From: Costertonia aggregata
GTDB lineage: Bacteria; Bacteroidota; Bacteroidia; Flavobacteriales; Flavobacteriaceae
Reading direction: 5' to 3'
Assembly (NCBI RefSeq): GCF_013402795.1
Contig: NZ_CP058595.1
Span: 1,027,501-1,091,500 of the forward strand
Length of the DNA stretch: 64,000 nucleotides
The notes under the pieces: model-generated
Told to the model about the DNA's origin: nothing
Database searches by the model: none
The model's input: only the letters and a program-made list of their open reading frames with translations
Translations under genes and position numbers: made by a program
In this document: positions 44,450-52,554 of the stretch, piece after piece
How the letters are laid out: each line of letters opens with the position of its first letter
Position numbering within the stretch: position 1 is the first letter of the stretch

Positions 44450-45292
44450 TTAGTTGGTAAAGAGTCTGAGCGTAAAGGATGTGGCACGTCTGTACAATTT
44501 GAATTTCAGGAAGACGATAAACCCAACAGAACCCAATTGAACGACAGGTGCAAAAAAGCCCTGACCTGTGTCAGTTCCGAATAGGTTGACCCAGAAATTG
44601 GTATTGATTTCAGTATAAATGGCATTGATAAATACATTGACCAGAAAGAACGCTGGCACGAGCATATATACGGCAGCATACAGTTTAAAGAAGGTATAGG
44701 CGAGCGAACGAAACTTTTCAAAAACCGCAAGGCTTATGACCAAAGGAAAGAATGCCTGCATTATTCCCAAAAGGAAAAAACGCTCTGCCAAGAATAGTGG
44801 ATAGATGAACAAATCCAATATCCAGAGTATGGTACTTAGGATGAAGGCCAATATCTTGAAACCGTAAAGTGGCGTTACCAACGCCTCATATAAAAGCGTC
44901 ATTGCCGAACTTGCAGCATCAAATAGGCTTACATCTTCCTCTAATGGAATATCCTGCATTTGCAATGGAAGTAACGCAGGTGCCGTGCCCCTATATTGTC
45001 CCTCGATGGCTACCAATATCCCATCAAAGAATCCTAACACCTGCGTTGAAAATATGACCAGTAGGACTATGGCAAAATTCTTGGCCAGTTCGCCCGGACT
45101 CAATCCCCAAGTGTAACCATCTTTGTCTGCAATACCTTCGTTGTATTTTTTAAGAATATTGACCAAGAAAAATAGGACAGCAAGCGTTTTCATTCCGGCA
45201 ATAGTATATTGCGAAAAGTCGCTGGCCTGTATGGTCTGGAAAACCGTATCAATATATTCCAACCCAATCCCTAAAATGATGGTCGCGGTCAT
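44450..45292 (-). CDS. traJ: Conjugative transfer protein TraJ (VirB6/TrbL-like)
   Basis: A 280-residue polytopic membrane protein with about seven hydrophobic helices, the central ones around FKILAFILSTILWILDLFI and FFPLVISLAVFEKF. It is the inner-membrane channel subunit of the transfer machine. The start lies 2 bases after traI, and traK begins 11 bases after its stop. Confidence 0.88.
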   Translation of the reverse strand: MTATIILGIGLEYIDTVFQTIQASDFSQYTIAGMKTLAVLFFLVNILKKYNEGIADKDGYTWGLSPGELAKNFAIVLLVIFSTQVLGFFDGILVAIEGQYRGTAPALLPLQMQDIPLEEDVSLFDAASSAMTLLYEALVTPLYGFKILAFILSTILWILDLFIYPLFLAERFFLLGIMQAFFPLVISLAVFEKFRSLAYTFFKLYAAVYMLVPAFFLVNVFINAIYTEINTNFWVNLFGTDTGQGFFAPVVQLGSVGFIVFLKFKLYRRATSFTLRLFTN

Positions 45293-45294
45293 TT

Positions 45295-45915
45295 TTAATA
45301 TTCTGTTTCGCGGTTATTGACTTTATCCTGCATTTTTCTGAAAGAAATAATATCACGATAGCGTTTCGTCTTCGTAGTGATGTTGGACACCATTTGTTTG
45401 GATTCCAGTTCCTTTGCCTTTAGGATTTCGGCACGTTCGGCATCACTCATTTTTAAGTAATCGCTGGATAGAACTTCGTCTATAAAATCCACCGTGTCCA
45501 ATGAATTTTGTACAATGGTCTCGAAAGAGCCCATAACCCTGTCAATTTCCTCGGGTTTGATGTAGGGCGAATTCAGAATATCCTGAAGGTCATTTTGCAT
45601 CACATTGATAAGGCGCTGATTGTTCTGTGCGATTTCCTCAACCGCTCTAAGCTGCTGGACAACGCTTGATACTTTTTCTATCGCTTCTTTGGCTTCCTTC
45701 AGAAATTTGACGGATTTAATCATTTCTGCCGTCTGTTTACCGGATTCCAATAGCTGTTTTACCAAACTGATAAAGTTGGTGTTGTCATAAACCGGCATTC
45801 CCTGGCACGCAGCGCGTGCAGGCAGTAAAAGGATGAATGCCATTGCGATAATTAAGATTTTTGTTTTACTCATCGCTAAAAATTTGTTTTGGTATTCGTG
45901 AATCTTCGATTTCAT
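45295..45915 (-). CDS. traI: Conjugative transfer protein TraI-like
   Basis: The 206-residue frame opens at 45915, but an internal ATG at 45873 gives MSKTKILIIAMAFILLLPARA, a clean signal peptide, and may be the true start. The mature protein is a long helical coiled region (KQLLESGKQTAEMIKSVKF, VVQQLRAVEEIAQNNQRL), as in the TraI or VirB5-like periplasmic subunits. It sits between traG and traJ. This is not the F-plasmid TraI relaxase. Confidence 0.8.
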   Translation of the reverse strand: MKSKIHEYQNKFLAMSKTKILIIAMAFILLLPARAACQGMPVYDNTNFISLVKQLLESGKQTAEMIKSVKFLKEAKEAIEKVSSVVQQLRAVEEIAQNNQRLINVMQNDLQDILNSPYIKPEEIDRVMGSFETIVQNSLDTVDFIDEVLSSDYLKMSDAERAEILKAKELESKQMVSNITTKTKRYRDIISFRKMQDKVNNRETEY

Positions 45916-45919
45916 AATA

Positions 45920-48328
45920 TTATATTTTAGATGTGAATTGAATGATTGCTTTTTGCATATCCCGATGCTCGTTGTAGAGCTTCATTATTTCCTCATTTTC
46001 TTTACCGTCGGTCAAGTAGGCGGCATAGACTTCCTTTGGGACTTCGAGCCGAAAGATGTTGCTTTCCCTACCTATTTTGATGAACATTTCGGTGTATTTC
46101 CGTAGTCCAGTAAGATTATTCTTGATAGATTTTAATTGGTTCAGGTCGTGGCTGGACAGATTGAGCCTTTTGACCAATTCGTCATAGCCTTTCTCATTGT
46201 TTAGGCTATAAATGACCTGTGTGTTTTCGAGTATACTTGCGGAAGTCGAATTATTTGGCAACTGGTTGATGGATTGTAAAATAATTCCGATTGCACCATT
46301 CTGCTTGCGGATGGCTTGGTAATAGAATTCGACACTTTCCAGTACGTTGTCAAACTTCAGTTGTTTGGCAAACTCATCAAAAAGGATAATGCCTTTTTCA
46401 GCACGATTCTTCCAAATTGTTCTTTGAATAGCGGACTTAATCAGCTTTAGCATTACGGACAGGATTTCCTTATTGTCCTTGACTTCATCCAGTTCAAAAA
46501 CAATCAATCTTTTATCCTCGATTTTATAGGTCTGGTCTTCGCTGATTTCAAAGAGGAAGCTATATAGACCATCGCCGACATACTCTGACATTACGTGCAA
46601 GAAGCTCGTGACATTGAAGTAGTCGGGATGGATTTTCAAGGTGTCCAGAAGGTCTTTCTGATGCCTTTCTATAAAGCCGTAGAAACCATCTAAAGAGTGG
46701 TTCTCTGAAGTGCTATCGTAATAGTAGCGCAATATCTTTTTAACCGAAACCGATTGTGCCTTCGTGACTTTTAAATCCGAAGCAAAAAGTTCAAAAAGAA
46801 ATACAGAAAGGTCTTCCAGTCGTTCGGGCGTAAGGTCATTTACATCACTTATATAAAATGGATTGATACCAAGATTTTTTCCGCTTTCATAGCGAAGTAC
46901 CGTGTACTTTTCTGGGTAGAGTTTGGCAAACTTGGTGTAGGATCCACCAAGGTCAATAATGACCAGACGAACGCCATTTTCAAAATATTGGCGCAGAATG
47001 TTATTGGCCAAAAACGATTTGCCTTCGCCAGTAGGCGCAAAAATGGCAAAGTTGCGTGCCTTGATGCGCTTCTTGCGGTCGTCCCAGACATCCTTTAGAA
47101 CGGGAATGTTGTGTTCGCGGTCATTGAAGATGATTCCAGTTTCGTCGGATTTGTAGTTGGTATTGTTGATGAACAGGCACAGGGCGTGCTTTAAATCCGT
47201 TACGTATAAGTCATTATTTGAGAAGTTGGATGAAAAACAGCAGTAACTGTTAAGTATATAGTTGTTCCGTTCTTCACCTCTTGGATAGTATGGTATGATA
47301 TCCAGTTCCTTAAACTCGGTCTTGATTTTTGAAGTAATTGCATCGAGGTTCTTTTTGTCTTTTGCCCAATAGACCACGTTCAAATGCCCACGAATGATTC
47401 TGGCATTTTCATCGGCATTGATTTGGTCCAAGATGTGCTGAATCTTCCCGAGCACGACCTTGTTCTGCGACCCGAAGTTTGAGCTTTTGTTAAGCTCTTC
47501 TACCTTCTTGTCAAGCAATTTGCGCCATTTCAGTTTGTCATCCAGATACAGAATCTGGTTGACGATATGGTTCTCGTTAAGCGTAAGCCCTAAGCCGTCT
47601 ATAAACCCTTGATGAAATACAAAATCGTCAGAAGTGAATTTCTCATTGGTCTTGCTACTTTGCACACTTTCGCCAAAGCACAGTTCGCTGTTAACGGCCA
47701 GGGCATCAAAATGGTTGTCGCCGATGGCGACGTTCTTTTTTTCCAGAAGGATGTCTGTATCAAATCCTTCGCTAAATCCGTTAAAATAGTTGGTAGTGAG
47801 TTGCTGTATTTCTTCCGTTTGAAGCGAAACAAAATGCATCTTTCTACTATTATTGATAAAGGAAACCGAATCGCTGACCGCATTGGCAAATACCTTGATA
47901 TTATCATCCATCTGCTGGACTATCCCTTTGGAAATCTTTTTAAAAGGATTGACATACTTGGAATTGTTGAGTGCCTTGTTCTTGGTCATTATGAAGAACA
48001 AGTAGCATTTATGCTCAATGTATTCACGGCCTTTAAAATGCTCGTGCGTTGCTTTTTCTAAAAAGGTAGAATTCGGAAGTTGTTTCGAGCTGTAGGATTT
48101 CTTCAGGTAAATATCCTGTTTATGAACCACAGTCCCGACAGGCAGCGATTTCAATGCCTGAAACCAGGCACCGTGGATATCCCCAAAGTCTTTTTCGGAA
48201 AGCGAATATATTTCAGGTAGATTCCCTTTATAACATAATATCACGTTGCCATTGTTGGCAAAGACGATATTATCCTGAATATCTGCGATAGGGTGATATG
48301 CTGAAAGGTTGATTTTATTCATACTCAA
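45920..48328 (-). CDS. traG: Conjugative transfer ATPase TraG (VirB4-like)
   Basis: The 802-residue ATPase has Walker A in APTGEGKSFLANN (PTGEGKS at 432-438), a Walker B in GIILFDEFAKQ and a large N-terminal domain of VirB4 type. It powers channel assembly and substrate transport. The gene overlaps traF by 14 bases, and another in-frame ATG lies two codons downstream. Note that TraG here is the VirB4 homologue, not the coupling protein. Confidence 0.93.
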   Translation of the reverse strand: MSMNKINLSAYHPIADIQDNIVFANNGNVILCYKGNLPEIYSLSEKDFGDIHGAWFQALKSLPVGTVVHKQDIYLKKSYSSKQLPNSTFLEKATHEHFKGREYIEHKCYLFFIMTKNKALNNSKYVNPFKKISKGIVQQMDDNIKVFANAVSDSVSFINNSRKMHFVSLQTEEIQQLTTNYFNGFSEGFDTDILLEKKNVAIGDNHFDALAVNSELCFGESVQSSKTNEKFTSDDFVFHQGFIDGLGLTLNENHIVNQILYLDDKLKWRKLLDKKVEELNKSSNFGSQNKVVLGKIQHILDQINADENARIIRGHLNVVYWAKDKKNLDAITSKIKTEFKELDIIPYYPRGEERNNYILNSYCCFSSNFSNNDLYVTDLKHALCLFINNTNYKSDETGIIFNDREHNIPVLKDVWDDRKKRIKARNFAIFAPTGEGKSFLANNILRQYFENGVRLVIIDLGGSYTKFAKLYPEKYTVLRYESGKNLGINPFYISDVNDLTPERLEDLSVFLFELFASDLKVTKAQSVSVKKILRYYYDSTSENHSLDGFYGFIERHQKDLLDTLKIHPDYFNVTSFLHVMSEYVGDGLYSFLFEISEDQTYKIEDKRLIVFELDEVKDNKEILSVMLKLIKSAIQRTIWKNRAEKGIILFDEFAKQLKFDNVLESVEFYYQAIRKQNGAIGIILQSINQLPNNSTSASILENTQVIYSLNNEKGYDELVKRLNLSSHDLNQLKSIKNNLTGLRKYTEMFIKIGRESNIFRLEVPKEVYAAYLTDGKENEEIMKLYNEHRDMQKAIIQFTSKI

Positions 48329-48593
48329 ATCCTGAATTTCTTTTGTTGCTGATGATTTTAGGGAACGGATTGCCCATTTGAAACAGCTGAGGATTGTTAG
48401 CTATTCGAGTCAAAGCGATGTAAAGCGATGCGTCAAAAACCATAAGTCCTACGATGATGCCGAAGCTGAACGAAAAGATGACGACTAATAACGAAACCAG
48501 TATGGCCACCATCATCAATGCAAACAACGAAAGGGGCAAGCCGAAGATTACTGCCCTTTTTCGCATATTTCTATAGACCTCGAACTTCTTCAT
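48315..48593 (-). CDS. traF: Conjugative transfer protein TraF (DUF4133, VirB3-like)
   Basis: A 92-residue protein with two close hydrophobic helices (LSLFALMMVAILVSLLVVIF and FGIIVGLMVFDASLYIAL) and a basic N terminus. This is the VirB3-like layout of DUF4133. It lies directly between traE and traG. Confidence 0.9.
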   Translation of the reverse strand: MKKFEVYRNMRKRAVIFGLPLSLFALMMVAILVSLLVVIFSFSFGIIVGLMVFDASLYIALTRIANNPQLFQMGNPFPKIISNKRNSGFEYE

Positions 48594-48595
48594 TC

Positions 48596-48883
48596 TTAGA
48601 CCACGATTCCTATGAGATAAGTGAAGATGCCTACGACAGCACCTGCGATAAGGACAAATACCAATACTCTGGTTATCCCTTTTTTGAGGTCCGCATTTTC
48701 ACCGAAGAAGTGTCCGGCATTGAATAGGAAGCCGATAAGGAAGATGACCCCTAAAATGATTGGGAAAATGGTTCGGATGGTGTTGGAAACATCATCTACG
48801 GAATCTTCAATGCCACCAATTTGAGCAAAAAGCGATGTGGATAACAGCGAAAGAAAGCCTGCCAAATAATATGATTTTTTCAT
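48596..48883 (-). CDS. traE: Conjugative transfer protein TraE (DUF4134, pilin-like)
   Basis: A 95-residue protein with a signal peptide (YYLAGFLSLLSTSLFA) and two further hydrophobic helices, the form of DUF4134 and VirB2-like pilin subunits. It is the first gene of the tra operon and follows a promoter region rich in TATTTG boxes. Confidence 0.9.
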   Translation of the reverse strand: MKKSYYLAGFLSLLSTSLFAQIGGIEDSVDDVSNTIRTIFPIILGVIFLIGFLFNAGHFFGENADLKKGITRVLVFVLIAGAVVGIFTYLIGIVV

Positions 48884-48917
48884 AACGGAAAGGATTAAAA
48901 TTTTAGTTCATTTTCAT

Positions 48918-48997
48918 TATTTGAAATTTACATATATTTGAATATAAATAACTGAAAATCAAATATTTGTGAATAAAATATTATTTGATTGTATTTG
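48918..48997. promoter_or_regulatory. TATTTG box array between tra operon and amidase gene
   Basis: Five copies of TATTTG lie on the plus strand in 80 bp, starting at 48918, 48935, 48964, 48982 and 48992. A perfect palindrome CAAATATTTG (48960-48969) contains the third. The copy at 48935 is part of TATATTTG, a full -7 box. The region is divergent between traE (start 48883) and the amidase (start 49073), so it probably holds both promoters and a regulator site. Confidence 0.5.
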
Positions 48998-49072
48998 AAT
49001 TCCGTTGCTATTATTTGGCATCAAATCCTATGGAATTTTGAAGCTCAGTTGTTGAAAACCCGAAAATTGAAA

Positions 49073-49717
49073 ATGAAAAAGTGGCTCAAAAACGTCAGTT
49101 TTGTGATTTTGCTTCTCAAAAGTTGCATCCTTTTGGGTCAGGATTTGAACGCAAAAAAAGTTATCGTAATTGACCCTGGCCACGGTGGAAAAGATTCGGG
49201 TGCGATAGGTGTAAATGGCATCCAAGAAAAGGATGTTGTACTCAATATTGCCAATGTAATTTTGAAGCTGAATGATGAGTTGGATACCCCTTTGGATATT
49301 TATCTAACTAGGTACACCGATACACTCATTTCTTTATCGGATAGGTCAAAGCTGGCCAAAACCCTTAAAGCTGATTTGTTTGTTTCGCTGCATTGCAATC
49401 ATTCAGATAATTCAAATGCAAGAGGGATTGAAGTTTATGTTTCAAAAAAGCAATCGGCATATTCTAGAACATCCGTTTGGTTTGCTTTTCAGTTACAAGC
49501 TGCCCTTAATTTAGAGCTGGGTTTTGAAAGTAGGGGTGCAAAGTTTGCGAATTTTCAGGTATTGCGTGAAACAATAGCTTATTGCTCTTCAGTATTAGTG
49601 GAATTGGGGTTTTTGAGTAATTGGGATGAGGGTGAGTATCTAGAAAATAAAGGCAATCATATAAAATTGTCTAAAAGCATATTGGAATTATTAGTTACCA
49701 AAATAAGAGGGTTATGA
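49073..49717 (+). CDS. N-acetylmuramoyl-L-alanine amidase (Amidase_3)
   Basis: From ATG 49073 the 214-residue product starts with a signal peptide (WLKNVSFVILLLKSCILLGQ). Zinc-ligand and catalytic segments are IDPGHGGKDSG, IQEKDVVLN, SLHCNHSDN and VLVELGFLSN. It cleaves the peptide from peptidoglycan and probably opens the wall for the transfer channel, taking the place of a lytic transglycosylase. The upstream start at 48989 would read through the promoter array and is rejected. Confidence 0.9.
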   Translation: MKKWLKNVSFVILLLKSCILLGQDLNAKKVIVIDPGHGGKDSGAIGVNGIQEKDVVLNIANVILKLNDELDTPLDIYLTRYTDTLISLSDRSKLAKTLKADLFVSLHCNHSDNSNARGIEVYVSKKQSAYSRTSVWFAFQLQAALNLELGFESRGAKFANFQVLRETIAYCSSVLVELGFLSNWDEGEYLENKGNHIKLSKSILELLVTKIRGL

Positions 49718-49812
49718 GTGAATTAGGAATTGAAGTAATCAAAAATATAAGAAGTTTATTGGTCTCTATTTACAAGCACATCTTTAAAAAGATACCTGAT
49801 AATAGACAGTAA
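49714..49812 (+). CDS. Putative 32-residue peptide coupled to the amidase
   Basis: An ATGA overlap with the amidase stop opens a 32-codon frame (MSELGIEVIKNIRSLLV...). It encodes a short amphipathic, basic helix. The four-base overlap is typical of coupled translation in this element, but the length is too short to be sure that it is expressed. Confidence 0.35.
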   Translation: MSELGIEVIKNIRSLLVSIYKHIFKKIPDNRQ

Positions 49813-49842
49813 TTTTATGTTCATTATTGCGACTGTGTACTT

Positions 49843-49986
49843 ATGAAAAGTGAATCAAAATATCTTACTAGCAAAGAAAAAAGAATGCAGTTGAAAGTTT
49901 CAGCTTGTGAACTTATGCATATGCGTGAAGCTGGCAAACTGAAGTATATCAAAAGTGGAAATGCCTTTTTATATGAGGAAAATTAG
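49843..49986 (+). CDS. Single-domain excisionase-like HTH protein (47 residues)
   Basis: The frame encodes 47 residues that match a MerR/excisionase-type HTH_17 domain from end to end: YLTSKEKRMQLKVSACELM, then MREAGKLKYIKSGNAFLYEE with the typical GKLKYIKSGNAFLY wing. There is nothing else in the protein. It ends convergently with the GHKL gene, overlapping it by four bases. It may be a recombination directionality factor or small regulator. Confidence 0.6.
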   Translation: MKSESKYLTSKEKRMQLKVSACELMHMREAGKLKYIKSGNAFLYEEN

Positions 49987-51581
49987 TCTCTGCTAAAATT
50001 AAGTTTGAACATTTTTTTCAATAAATATTCAACTAATTCTCTAAAATTCTCTAAATCATCATCAGAAATTGTGACTGCTATCCTTTTATGGACTAATTCA
50101 CATCGTAAATTATAGAAATAATTTACTTTTTGCCAAGTACCGTTCTTAACTCTTATATTTCTGGCTACCTCTGTATGAACATCAACTCTATTACTCATTA
50201 AAGCTGCAAGCCTACCAGTATTATATCTGTTTCCAGACTCATTTACTAGATAATCTTTAAATGCGATTTCCAATGTACTATCTAATAACAACATTGCAAT
50301 ACGATTACTTTGTTCTATTTTCAATTTAGAGATTTCTTCGACTGCAATAATTGATTCATAATGCCCTTTAGTCCAAGGTTTAGATTGGGCAATTTGTTTA
50401 TTGTTTTTCTTTATTAAATCTATATACTTGACTTTTTTTGGACCACGTCTAATAGTAGGCACGTGTATTCTGGCTGAGCTCGAAAAATCTGATAGTTGCT
50501 CTTTAACTACAGTTCCTGTCTTGTATTGAAAAACCTTGGCAGGCCACTCACCAGAATAATTTTTGGACATACTGGCATACGTTCTAAAGATTCTTTGAAT
50601 GTGTTCTGCAATTTCTAGAAAAGTTTTATGCTTAAAATCTATAGCAGATTTACTACTATTCCAAGGCATTAAATCTACTGCACCGTTCAGCTCAACTATT
50701 ACTCTGACCAAAGAATACGTTACGTGAGGTTTTCCAACTTTAAAAGGGGTGTTAAATCCTATTTCATCACCTTTGTAAGCTCTTGAGATAAGTCTATTAT
50801 TACAATAAAAATAAACACCATATTCACTTATGTTCGAGCCAATTTCCTTGTGGGATTTAGTCAATCCACCGGTTATCGATAACTGAATTTCATCTCTATC
50901 TTTAAACTTAATTGGTCCTGAGCTTTTAACTGGTTTATATTCCGGTGGATAAGACCAGTTATCAAATCTCTTAGGTTTTATTTCCTCATCATTTAAGCGA
51001 ATGACAATATTATCTTGATCCAAAAACATTGCATAAGTGGCAGATAAATGCTCATATAAATCTGAATGTTTTTTCTCTTGAATACTTTCACGAAGTTCTA
51101 TTAATTTAATTTCAGTTGTGTTTTCTTTTATTTCTGAAACTTCGTAAACTGGTAAATCCCAATTGTCTTCATCTTCTATCCAATCATCATTTATTTCAAC
51201 TAATAAAGTCTTTAGGTCATTGTAGCGAGTGTAAATTTTAATATTTTTTGATAGGGCAACAACAGCTCTTTTAGATCCTACACCAAAAACACCTATAATC
51301 TCTTCATCAATATTAGTTCTTGATTGACCAGGTCCAACTATTAAAGGGATATCTTCCTCTTTTATTCCACCACTATTATCCTTTACTGTAATAGACTGTT
51401 GTTCATAGTCCAAGTCTATATCTACACAAAGTGAATTTTCTTTCCCATTGTATATCCAATTATCAATTGCATTATCAATGAGTTCGCACAAAGCTAAGTT
51501 CAAATGATAATCTGCAATTATTGAGAGATAGATTCTTTTTGAAGGTATGGCGGATATTTCATCAGGTAATTTTTCTCTCAA
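49983..51581 (-). CDS. GHKL (Hsp90-like) ATPase of the Dnd island
   Basis: The 532-residue protein has all GHKL ATP-binding boxes: N box ELIDNAID (33-40), G1 DNSGGI (68-73) and G2 GVFGVGSKRA (97-106). A central domain of unknown family and a C-terminal helical part with KVNYFYNLRCELVHKRIA follow. It is not a histidine kinase: no phospho-acceptor domain or membrane segment is seen. It follows the nuclease-like gene after 19 bases and is the last gene of the dnd operon, so it may be an effector or regulator of the phosphorothioate system. Confidence 0.85.
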   Translation of the reverse strand: MREKLPDEISAIPSKRIYLSIIADYHLNLALCELIDNAIDNWIYNGKENSLCVDIDLDYEQQSITVKDNSGGIKEEDIPLIVGPGQSRTNIDEEIIGVFGVGSKRAVVALSKNIKIYTRYNDLKTLLVEINDDWIEDEDNWDLPVYEVSEIKENTTEIKLIELRESIQEKKHSDLYEHLSATYAMFLDQDNIVIRLNDEEIKPKRFDNWSYPPEYKPVKSSGPIKFKDRDEIQLSITGGLTKSHKEIGSNISEYGVYFYCNNRLISRAYKGDEIGFNTPFKVGKPHVTYSLVRVIVELNGAVDLMPWNSSKSAIDFKHKTFLEIAEHIQRIFRTYASMSKNYSGEWPAKVFQYKTGTVVKEQLSDFSSSARIHVPTIRRGPKKVKYIDLIKKNNKQIAQSKPWTKGHYESIIAVEEISKLKIEQSNRIAMLLLDSTLEIAFKDYLVNESGNRYNTGRLAALMSNRVDVHTEVARNIRVKNGTWQKVNYFYNLRCELVHKRIAVTISDDDLENFRELVEYLLKKMFKLNFSRD

Positions 51582-51600
51582 AATATAAATTGGATTTTAG

Positions 51601-52554
51601 TTAAACAATATCAGCCTGATGCTTAACACATCTGTCCACTATTTTATTCATCTGTAGTCCGAGAAACGTTTCTTCTTCTTCAAACAAGGCAAGAATTCTT
51701 TTCCTCTCGAAAATCAAAAAATCCTTTTCTATGAGGTCTGAATGGTAAAACTTATTCTTGAAGGTGTTAATTAACGAATAGGGAATGAACATAATGTGTT
51801 GTGGTTTGGTTTTATAGAACTTTAAGTAGTTCTCAAACCTACGTGTATCGTGATATTTAGATTCCGTATCCTTACCACACGCACACTGCGCTAAATAAAC
51901 CAGTTGATTCATACACTTATCACCAAAAGGCATCCAGCCGATAATATCTAAACCTCGTTCCTGGTTATTCCTTTCCGATATACCTTCTAGCTCATCTTCC
52001 TCAATTTTTAGTCCAAGGTCAGCTGCTAGTAGTCTTATTTTTTCCTTGGCATTTCCTGTATATGTGCTGTTTTTACCAAATTCTTTTACGATTGATTTTG
52101 AAGAAAGAAAATTTTTCAACACGTAATAAGATATAGTCTCAAATTCACTTGTGAGATCCGGTCTAAAACCTTTAAATATGTTTAGTTTGGATGATACAAG
52201 CATACCTAAGTACATTTTGTTCTTCCAATTTAAATCTGGCTTGATCGTTAATACTTCGTTATCATCCAAAGTAAAAGGATAGTCATCTGCGAACAACCTT
52301 ACCCGTTGTTCAATGATAGTAAATATCTCTATGAGCCAACTTTCATCTTTATCTCTTTGTTTACCGCTTGAATAGTCTTTTGTTCCAAAAAATCTATCTA
52401 AAACATCACCAAAGCTCGTTCCATCCGTATTTGAAAAAAGAGAGATAAGTTCAATGAAATCAGCGTGTAAATTCTTCTTGTTTTCAGTATAGTCAGGTTT
52501 ATCTAAATCAAAAAAACTCTCTATACTTTCAGAAAGTTTTTCTTCAAAAGTCAT
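51601..52554 (-). CDS. Putative PD-(D/E)xK-type nuclease of the Dnd island
   Basis: A 317-residue protein counted from the ATG at 52554; the frame is open further upstream, but only within the preceding gene. The centre reads RGLDIIGWMPFGDK, followed after a short loop by LVYLAQCACGKDTE. The order Asp, then hydrophobic strand ending Q-x-C-x-G-K, resembles the Asp...(E/Q)-x-K site of Mrr-like restriction nucleases. It overlaps the end of the ParB-like gene by 11 bases. The family is not recognised, and the nuclease call rests on this motif alone. Confidence 0.65.
   Translation of the reverse strand: MTFEEKLSESIESFFDLDKPDYTENKKNLHADFIELISLFSNTDGTSFGDVLDRFFGTKDYSSGKQRDKDESWLIEIFTIIEQRVRLFADDYPFTLDDNEVLTIKPDLNWKNKMYLGMLVSSKLNIFKGFRPDLTSEFETISYYVLKNFLSSKSIVKEFGKNSTYTGNAKEKIRLLAADLGLKIEEDELEGISERNNQERGLDIIGWMPFGDKCMNQLVYLAQCACGKDTESKYHDTRRFENYLKFYKTKPQHIMFIPYSLINTFKNKFYHSDLIEKDFLIFERKRILALFEEEETFLGLQMNKIVDRCVKHQADIV

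Noticed and set aside
45295-45915. TraI relaxase by name
   Set aside because: The protein is a small exported coiled-coil tra component; the relaxase of this element is encoded at 24961-25992.
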